Part shown: positions 58,694 through 64,000 of the stretch, in pieces
Numbering within the stretch: position 1 is the stretch's first letter
Layout: each line of letters starts with the position of its first letter
Assembly: GCA_002423105.1 (NCBI GenBank)
Contig: DIUT01000051.1
Coordinates: 34,841 to 98,840 of the forward strand
Length of the DNA: 64,000 nt
Direction: 5' to 3'
Origin: Geobacter sp. UBA6151
Lineage (GTDB): Bacteria > Desulfobacterota > Desulfuromonadia > Geobacterales > Pseudopelobacteraceae
Translations under genes and position numbers: made by a program
The notes under the pieces: generated by a model
The model's input: only the letters and a program-made list of their open reading frames with translations
The model's database searches: none
Told to the model about the DNA's origin: nothing

Positions 58694-59467
58694 ATGAAAA
58701 GTTTTCTAACCCTGCTGCTGGTGCTGCTCTGTACGCTGCCTGGAATGGCGGAGATGCGCGAAACCGACGATCTGAAGGCGCTGGAGCCGGAGGTAACCGC
58801 CACAACCCTGGTCTGCTTTGACCTGGACAACACCTTGATCCGGACCGAACAGATGCTGGCCAGCGACCAGTGGTGGGATGACCTGATTTACGGTTTTGTG
58901 GCAGCAGGCATGCCGGAGCGGGATGCCCTGCGCAAAGCATTTGAAACCTGGTTGCCGATCCAGAAGCAGAGCCGTTTCATAGCGGTACAGCCCGATGGAC
59001 CGACCATTGTGCGAGCCATGCAGGACCGGAAAATCATGGTCATGGGCTTGACGGCCCGGCCTTTGCTGCTGGCTTCTCTGACAATGGCCCAGCTCGCCTC
59101 CATCTCTATTGATCTGCGCTTGAGTCAGCCATTTCCCGATCAGCTGGAGATAAAGCTTGCAAAAGATACTGCCCACTATCAAAACGGCATCCTCTTCGCA
59201 GGGGCTTACAGCAGCAAGGGTGAAGCGCTGAAGGCCTTTCTTGACACAACAGGGCTGAAACCGGGAAAGATTGTCTTTGCCGATGATCAGCAGCGCCACA
59301 TTACGGCAATGGAACAGGTGTTCGGCAAAGGGCCGATTGCCTATGTTGGGTTCCGTTACGGCGGCGCTGATGCATGGGTGAAGAAGTACGACCGGCGCAT
59401 TGCTGAGATTCAGCAGCAGTACCTGGGACGTATTCTGTCCGATGAGGCTGCGGCAAAGCTGAAGTAG
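58694..59467 (+). CDS. Exported DUF2608/HAD-like protein
   Basis: 257 residues from ATG 58694 with GAGGAG 7 bases upstream; an ATG at 58670 overlapping the deaminase stop is an alternative. A signal peptide (KSFLTLLLVLLCTLPGMA) precedes a HAD-type nucleophile motif CFDLDNTLIRTE, then TARPLL (motif II) and IVFADDQQRH (motif IV). Members of DUF2608 are secreted phosphatase-like proteins of unknown substrate. Confidence 0.8.
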   Translation: MKSFLTLLLVLLCTLPGMAEMRETDDLKALEPEVTATTLVCFDLDNTLIRTEQMLASDQWWDDLIYGFVAAGMPERDALRKAFETWLPIQKQSRFIAVQPDGPTIVRAMQDRKIMVMGLTARPLLLASLTMAQLASISIDLRLSQPFPDQLEIKLAKDTAHYQNGILFAGAYSSKGEALKAFLDTTGLKPGKIVFADDQQRHITAMEQVFGKGPIAYVGFRYGGADAWVKKYDRRIAEIQQQYLGRILSDEAAAKLK

Positions 59468-59509
59468 CCGTCAGGTCCGTGCAGTTTTCAAAATACAGGA
59501 GGCACCACC

Positions 59510-61165
59510 ATGTTCAACCACCTCGTCAAGCTGATCTGCCTTGTGTCAATCGTTACCCTGTCGGCCTGCACCGGTGACACGAAACCGGTGTCTGAACGCA
59601 CGGTCTATACCCTGGATGACAAAAGCTCCGGCGTGATCGAAACCGTCAACAACATTGTCAACATGACTGTGGTCTCAAAGGATGCAAACGACCTGAAGGC
59701 CGAATACCGGGCCGGGTTCGTGCAGGGAAAACTGCAGGGGAAGACCATACTGTCGGCCCGGGACAACTTCTGGGACCAGGCCTACCTGCTGGACCCGTCC
59801 CATACCTTCCCCAAACAGCTTGGCCCCAGCCAGGCAGAACTGAACCATGCCGCCACGGTGCTGAAAGGCAACTACAACGCTTTTATCCAGTACCTGCAGA
59901 ACCCGGCAACCGACGCCGTGGTATCCTACCGTCTGAAGCGGCTGCTGTTCAGGATGCTGGGCATCTACCACGGGGCAACCCTCAGTCAGCCGTCAACTCT
60001 GGATTTTTCAGGGAACTGGCTGCCGGATAGCAGCTACCTCACGACGGCGGAACTGGCCCTGGGCTACGAATCGAGCACTCTTACCTTTATGGATGTCTAT
60101 TATCTGAATGCTTACAACGACATGATGGATGTCATTTCATTTTCATCTGAAGCGGTGCTGAATAATGTGCGGCCCACGGAACATCCGGATAAATGCTCAG
60201 CGTTCCTGAAGCGGGTCGGCACGGAAGTGATTCTGACGCACAACACCTGGTCAGGGTTTCTTTCCCAGAGCATGATCCAGACCATGGCGGTCAACAGCGA
60301 CTTGCTCACCATAAATGCGGTAACCCCCGGCCTGATCGGCTCCAGCACTGACTTTGGCTATAACAACAAAGGGATCATGTTTAACGAGACCACCCACCGG
60401 ATGTCCAGAAGCCAGGTCAAGCCCAACGGTCTCTGGATCTTCTGGCGCGCCGCGCTGGCAGAGCAGTTTTCCTCTTCGATCAGCGAGTTCTTTGATTACC
60501 TGTCGCTGGACAACACCGGTACCTATCTGAACGGCTACATGGTAGTGGACGCAAAAAACAACGAAACCGGCCTGGTGGAGATGTCCTACCGCTGCTTCGT
60601 CTATTACCGCTCAAGCGGCGGGCCGTACACCGTGACTTCCAGATCAATGGACGGTGCTGCCTGTTCCACAGACTATGACCCTGAAATGGTGACCTCCAGC
60701 TACCTGATGGGGATCAACTACCCGGCGTCATACCAGGTGGCCAACGACCTGCAATCCACTGACAACCGTCCGGCCCGCCGGGTTCAGTTCAAGCAGCTGC
60801 TGCCAGGGGTACATGATGTTGAAGGGGCCAAGAGCGTCATCACCCACACAGACCCGGCAAACCCGCTCTCCATATTCGGGCGGTGGGATCTGGGCTACGG
60901 GCAAACCGCCTATCCCAAGCAGATACCGGACGGCTCCATTGATTCAAAAGCTGGTAGTACGGAGATGGTACGGGCTTTCATGGGCCTGTCCGGCACGCTG
61001 GATACATCAGCCACAAACAGCGGTTTCTGGATGCTGTACGGCACCGCAAAAATTAACGGCACGCCGTTCATCTGGAGTCAGTCATTGTGGAAAACACAGA
61101 AGCTGCGCGATGTACCGGACCGAGTGGACGGGAAATTCACCTTGATGCCACTTTATCTGCGTTAG
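59510..61165 (+). CDS. Phospholipase-B-like (PLBD-type) lipoprotein
   Basis: 551 residues. Lipobox VTLSAC at residues 16-21. The central segment KCSAFLKRVGTEVILTHNTW aligned by eye with the Ntn-hydrolase core of eukaryotic phospholipase B-like proteins (Cys-Ser then a H-x-TW motif). Later blocks GIMFNETTHRMSRSQV and SYRCFVYYRSSGGPY are compatible with the same fold. The Cys could be the nucleophile generated by cleavage. Rare in bacteria. AGGAGGCACC precedes the ATG. No partner genes nearby. Confidence 0.72.
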   Translation: MFNHLVKLICLVSIVTLSACTGDTKPVSERTVYTLDDKSSGVIETVNNIVNMTVVSKDANDLKAEYRAGFVQGKLQGKTILSARDNFWDQAYLLDPSHTFPKQLGPSQAELNHAATVLKGNYNAFIQYLQNPATDAVVSYRLKRLLFRMLGIYHGATLSQPSTLDFSGNWLPDSSYLTTAELALGYESSTLTFMDVYYLNAYNDMMDVISFSSEAVLNNVRPTEHPDKCSAFLKRVGTEVILTHNTWSGFLSQSMIQTMAVNSDLLTINAVTPGLIGSSTDFGYNNKGIMFNETTHRMSRSQVKPNGLWIFWRAALAEQFSSSISEFFDYLSLDNTGTYLNGYMVVDAKNNETGLVEMSYRCFVYYRSSGGPYTVTSRSMDGAACSTDYDPEMVTSSYLMGINYPASYQVANDLQSTDNRPARRVQFKQLLPGVHDVEGAKSVITHTDPANPLSIFGRWDLGYGQTAYPKQIPDGSIDSKAGSTEMVRAFMGLSGTLDTSATNSGFWMLYGTAKINGTPFIWSQSLWKTQKLRDVPDRVDGKFTLMPLYLR

Positions 61166-61184
61166 TACCTTGGAGCATCAAAAT

Positions 61185-61278
61185 CTAACCCCCCTCACTC
61201 CCCCCTTACCTAAGGGGGGAAGCCTTGAAGTCTCCCCTTAGATAAGGGGAGATTTAGAGGGGTTATCAGGGGGATAGT
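61185..61278. repeat. Tandem hairpin repeat
   Basis: Two adjacent hairpins, a CCCCCCTTA/TAAGGGGGG pair (about 61199-61220) and a TCTCCCCTTA/TAAGGGGAGA pair (about 61231-61252), sit inside a larger imperfect inverted repeat that has AATCTAAC at the left and GATTTAG at the right. This is the style of dispersed MITE/REP repeats. It lies in the 176-base gap before the next gene. Confidence 0.6.
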
Positions 61279-61341
61279 GGCAAAGAAATAAGAGTTACAA
61301 GGTACAAACCTGTAAAACTACACTCTCTATAGGGGTTGCTT

Positions 61342-62124
61342 ATGAAAACCAGATTATCGGCCCTTGTCCTGCTGCTTGTTTCAATCATGGCGCTGCTGCT
61401 CTCCGGCTGCGCCTCGGCTCCGCCGTTGCGCGTGGGTATTGCCACACAGTACCCGCCTATTACGTTCATGACCAACGGCGTTCTGGATGGTGTGGAGCCT
61501 GCCCTGGCAAAGGAAGTGGCCACACGGACCAGCCGCACCATGCAGTTTGAAATACTGCCGTTCGATCTGTTGATCCCGGCGCTTTTAGAGGGAAAGATCG
61601 ACCTGATCATGTCCGGCATGTCCGACACGCCGGAGCGCAGAAAACTGGTCAGTTTTGCCGATTCCTATCTGCATATCGGGCAGATGCTGCTGGTGCGGGA
61701 ACAGGATATCAGGCGCTTTCCCACGGCGCTGTACGACAAATCTGCCGGAGTGCGGATCGGCGTCAAGCGGGGGACCACAGGCGAGGCCTTTGTGCTGAAA
61801 ACCTTTGCCTGGGGTTCCATCACCCATTTTGCCTCAACCGAAGAGGGGGTGACCGCCCTGGAGCAGCGCACCATTGACTGCTTTGTGCATGATGCCCCCA
61901 CCATCTGGCGTTTCAGCGCCAATACGGCAACACAGCGGCAGGGCCTGATCGGCCTGTACGAGCCGCTGACCGATGAGCCGCTGGCCTGGGCGGTGCGCAA
62001 AGCCGATACCGATTTACTTGTGCGCTTGAATGCTGCGCTGGCGGAGATGCGCAAAGACGGGACATTGCACAAAATTCTGGTCAAATGGGTGCCTACGCAG
62101 ATTCTAGTTGGAAACCGGAAATAG
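61342..62124 (+). CDS. Solute-binding lipoprotein (SBP family 3)
   Basis: 260 residues from ATG 61342. Lipobox near LLLSGCAS at residue 24. The mature part (RVGIATQYPPITFM, LLIPALLEGKIDLIMSGMSDTPERRK, VRIGVKRGTTGEAF) matches family 3 binding proteins for amino acids or signalling Cache-like modules. No permease or kinase is adjacent, so it may deliver ligand to a distant transporter or sensor. The upstream gap holds repeats. Confidence 0.87.
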   Translation: MKTRLSALVLLLVSIMALLLSGCASAPPLRVGIATQYPPITFMTNGVLDGVEPALAKEVATRTSRTMQFEILPFDLLIPALLEGKIDLIMSGMSDTPERRKLVSFADSYLHIGQMLLVREQDIRRFPTALYDKSAGVRIGVKRGTTGEAFVLKTFAWGSITHFASTEEGVTALEQRTIDCFVHDAPTIWRFSANTATQRQGLIGLYEPLTDEPLAWAVRKADTDLLVRLNAALAEMRKDGTLHKILVKWVPTQILVGNRK

Positions 62125-62300
62125 GCTGATGCCGTAACGGGTGCTGGCAGGACACTGCGGATGAACGTTTCATTTGGGAAGATCACCGGTTCACGCGCGT
62201 GTGCGCGTGAATCGGTCAACAATGAGTTGGCCACCACGACAAAGGCTCCGTCTTGATGCTCGACGGTATTTCTCGGAGCTAAATTTACCCGGAGGAAAGC

Positions 62301-62846
62301 ATGAAAAGGTTCATCATGGCTGTGTTGGCGGTAACATTATTGGCAGGCTGCGGCCCAAAGTACATGGTTGCAAAAGAACCATGCATAGACGTAAGGGGGA
62401 TCAAGCCAGCAGAAGGAAAAGCCGCTTTAGTTGTCGGTCGCACCACAATATTCGGTGGTGGAATTAACTTTGAAAATTATCTTAACAGAAAGTTTATAGG
62501 ATCAACAAAGGGCCACAGTTTCTTTATGACAACAGTCGAGCCAGGTGATCATTATGTTTCCGCACGGGGTGAAAACTTTGCATCATTACTGGTCCGCTTT
62601 GAACCGAATAAAACGTACTATATTCAAAATGAAGTCAGGATGGGAGTTTTTATAGCACGAGCCAAGTTAGACTTTATCGACGGCCAGCACTTGTTTAACG
62701 ATATGTCAGGTACTTGCCAATATTACGAAAAAGATCCATCAGAGCAGGTAAGCGATCTTAATGATGAAGAATGGAAATGGGTAGTTGAAGATTTTAACGG
62801 CACAACTCCTATAAATGCACAACCGGTTGAAACTGTAACCAAATAA
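62301..62846 (+). CDS. DUF2846-like lipoprotein
   Basis: 181 residues. Lipobox LLAGCGPK at residues 14-21. The pattern KAALVVGRTTIFGGGINFE, then VEPGDHYVSARGENFAS and FEPNKTYYIQNEVRMG resembles DUF2846-type exported proteins that carry a beta-sandwich. Function unknown. CCCGGAGGAAAGC precedes the ATG. Confidence 0.7.
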   Translation: MKRFIMAVLAVTLLAGCGPKYMVAKEPCIDVRGIKPAEGKAALVVGRTTIFGGGINFENYLNRKFIGSTKGHSFFMTTVEPGDHYVSARGENFASLLVRFEPNKTYYIQNEVRMGVFIARAKLDFIDGQHLFNDMSGTCQYYEKDPSEQVSDLNDEEWKWVVEDFNGTTPINAQPVETVTK

Positions 62847-62981
62847 GGGGAAACTTTAAGGGAAAAGACCGAGGGGGAGCGTCTCCAAACTTGAAAAAGT
62901 GAACAAACTGCAATTATTCCAACAAGGCCCATGGACTCCGCCGCCTCCGTTACATCAATTAAGAAAAGGAGAGAAACCCAA

Positions 62982-63605
62982 ATGAAGAAGATTATTTTCC
63001 TAGCAGTTGGGACACTGTTTATAGTGGGGTGTGCAGGTAAGGTCACATACCTTCAGCCAACTCAGACGTATAAGGCTAATAATTCTGTCACGGTTAACAA
63101 ACCAAGATCAGATGTTTGGAAACAAATTATACCTTCACTTGGCGGCTCATTCTTCGTGATAAACAATCTCGATAAAGAATCAGGGTTTATAAACATAAGC
63201 TATTCTGGCAATCCAGAAAAATATGTGGATTGCGGCATTATCGATTCGTATGTTAGGAATGCGCGAGGAGAAAGAACATACCATTTCCCTGCTTCCACAG
63301 CATACAAAGAATATGAAGCTATGGAAAATGGGCAAAATCTACTTTTTATAAAGAGAAAAATGAACCTTGAAGGCAGGATCAACATAATAGTACAAGAAGT
63401 GTTAGCTAACAGCAGCCTTGTCACAGTCAATACAAAATATGTCTTAACTAAAGAGGTTTATCTTTCAAACCCACAGGGACAAAGCAACCACATGAGTGAT
63501 AACATTTCCTTTAATACAAATGGGTCAGCGTCATTTCCTCAGCAAACCACCTGCCACGCAACTGGCACTTTAGAGCAAGAAGTATTGAGTGCGCTTGGTT
63601 TATGA
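62982..63605 (+). CDS. Lipoprotein of unknown function
   Basis: 207 residues from ATG 62982 (AAAAGGAGAGAAA). Lipobox LFIVGCAG at residues 12-19. The mature part (VTVNKPRSDVWKQIIPSLGGSFF, GFINISYSGNPEKYVDCG) has features of BamC- or YfiB-like small lipoproteins, but no family is assigned. Its stop overlaps the next gene by ATGA. Confidence 0.7.
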   Translation: MKKIIFLAVGTLFIVGCAGKVTYLQPTQTYKANNSVTVNKPRSDVWKQIIPSLGGSFFVINNLDKESGFINISYSGNPEKYVDCGIIDSYVRNARGERTYHFPASTAYKEYEAMENGQNLLFIKRKMNLEGRINIIVQEVLANSSLVTVNTKYVLTKEVYLSNPQGQSNHMSDNISFNTNGSASFPQQTTCHATGTLEQEVLSALGL

Positions 63606-64000
63606 AAAGACATGAGATGATCCGGCTGCAGTATCGAGCACGGCGATATATGGCGCACCTGTCCGGTTGGGAATTGGAAAACCGAGCGAAGGACATCATT
63701 CTTAACCAGTTAGTTCTGACTGAAGAAAACAAAATTGGCCTTCATCCAATCAACCAAGAGGGAGAATACTGGATGACGGTATTTACACACCTGCTCGAAG
63801 AGTATGTGTTGCGTTTCGGCCCTTACCCGGCAGGATTTCCTCGTGGGCTAATTAATAAGGTACGCATTCCCGATCCCAGATTAGATGACGCAATCAAGGC
63901 GTGTGACGTTGTGAGGCAGCTAAACATTGAGCCCAACAAATTTTTATTCAAATACGGCCAACTTTCGTTTCTAGAACTGACCTGTCCTGTCAATAGTGGA
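63602..64000 (+). CDS. Hypothetical protein, cut by the window end
   Basis: An open frame of 133 codons from ATG 63602, overlapping the preceding stop, continues to the window edge. MIRLQYRARRYMAHLSGWEL, YWMTVFTHLLEEYVLRFGPYP and GLINKVRIPDPRLDD are protein-like and conserved in style, but no domain is recognised. No signal peptide. Likely co-transcribed with the lipoprotein. Confidence 0.6.
   Translation, partial: MKRHEMIRLQYRARRYMAHLSGWELENRAKDIILNQLVLTEENKIGLHPINQEGEYWMTVFTHLLEEYVLRFGPYPAGFPRGLINKVRIPDPRLDDAIKACDVVRQLNIEPNKFLFKYGQLSFLELTCPVNSG

Overview
The window looks like a chromosomal segment of a Geobacter-type deltaproteobacterium (Geobacterales, Trichlorobacter/Pelobacter-like). 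This is inferred from hopanoid genes, a Feo-centred iron locus, MauG-type peroxidase, rubrerythrin, many c-type/chemotaxis/response-regulator proteins and the general protein style. No rRNA, tRNA or CRISPR array was recognised. Most of it is core genome with moderate-to-high GC. Two stretches look acquired: about 3.3-10.9 kb (toxin-antitoxin plus a two-gene SIR2/helicase module) and about 36.9-44.5 kb (VapBC, then an integron cassette array).

Layout. 0-3.3 kb: hopanoid/isoprenoid operon (hpnA tail, dxs, hpnH). 3.4-10.9 kb: hicAB, then a 1168-residue SIR2-domain protein followed 33 bp later by a 936-residue SF1 helicase with a C-terminal nuclease-like domain; this is the best candidate in the window for an undescribed defence system. 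11-18 kb: orphan 2-oxoglutarate dehydrogenase E1, a TolC-type channel, a response regulator with a CheX-type phosphatase, and a periplasmic parvulin. 17.7-22.3 kb: oxidative-stress block (rubrerythrin, ferritin-like protein, MauG-type peroxidase, catalase, divergent PerR-type regulator). 22.4-31.9 kb: a long iron block (DUF3793, DUF2325, HemP, outer-membrane barrel, two FeoA, FeoB, a Cys-rich FeoB-associated peptide, then two HMA-like proteins, two small membrane/coiled-coil proteins and a P1B-type ATPase that together resemble a ferrosome (fez) cluster, ending with a FeoA-GGDEF fusion).

32-37.5 kb: methyl-accepting chemotaxis protein, NtrC-type regulator, bioA, vapBC. 37.6-43.7 kb: integron with a truncated, probably dead integrase on the minus strand and eight attC sites bounding plus-strand cassettes: a UDG-like protein, an unknown protein, two brnTA pairs, a histidine phosphatase, a small membrane protein, higBA and a methyltransferase. 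A VOC protein and a Gdx/SugE exporter follow. 44.5-64 kb: ordinary accessory metabolism and envelope genes: NSS symporter, EF-hand protein, STAS/PP2C partner-switch pair, opine-dehydrogenase-family enzyme with an MFS exporter, MliC-cupin fusion, GH3 lipoprotein, NupC, EcsC, nucleobase deaminase, HAD-like protein, a phospholipase-B-like lipoprotein, a solute-binding lipoprotein, and several small lipoproteins, ending in a gene cut by the window edge.

How parts work together: the PerR/catalase/peroxidase/rubrerythrin block and the Fe(II) uptake and storage block sit side by side, as expected where iron handling and peroxide defence are coupled. The FeoA-GGDEF protein at the end of the iron block could tie iron status to cyclic-di-GMP. 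All functional statements are read from motifs and context by eye; no database search was run.
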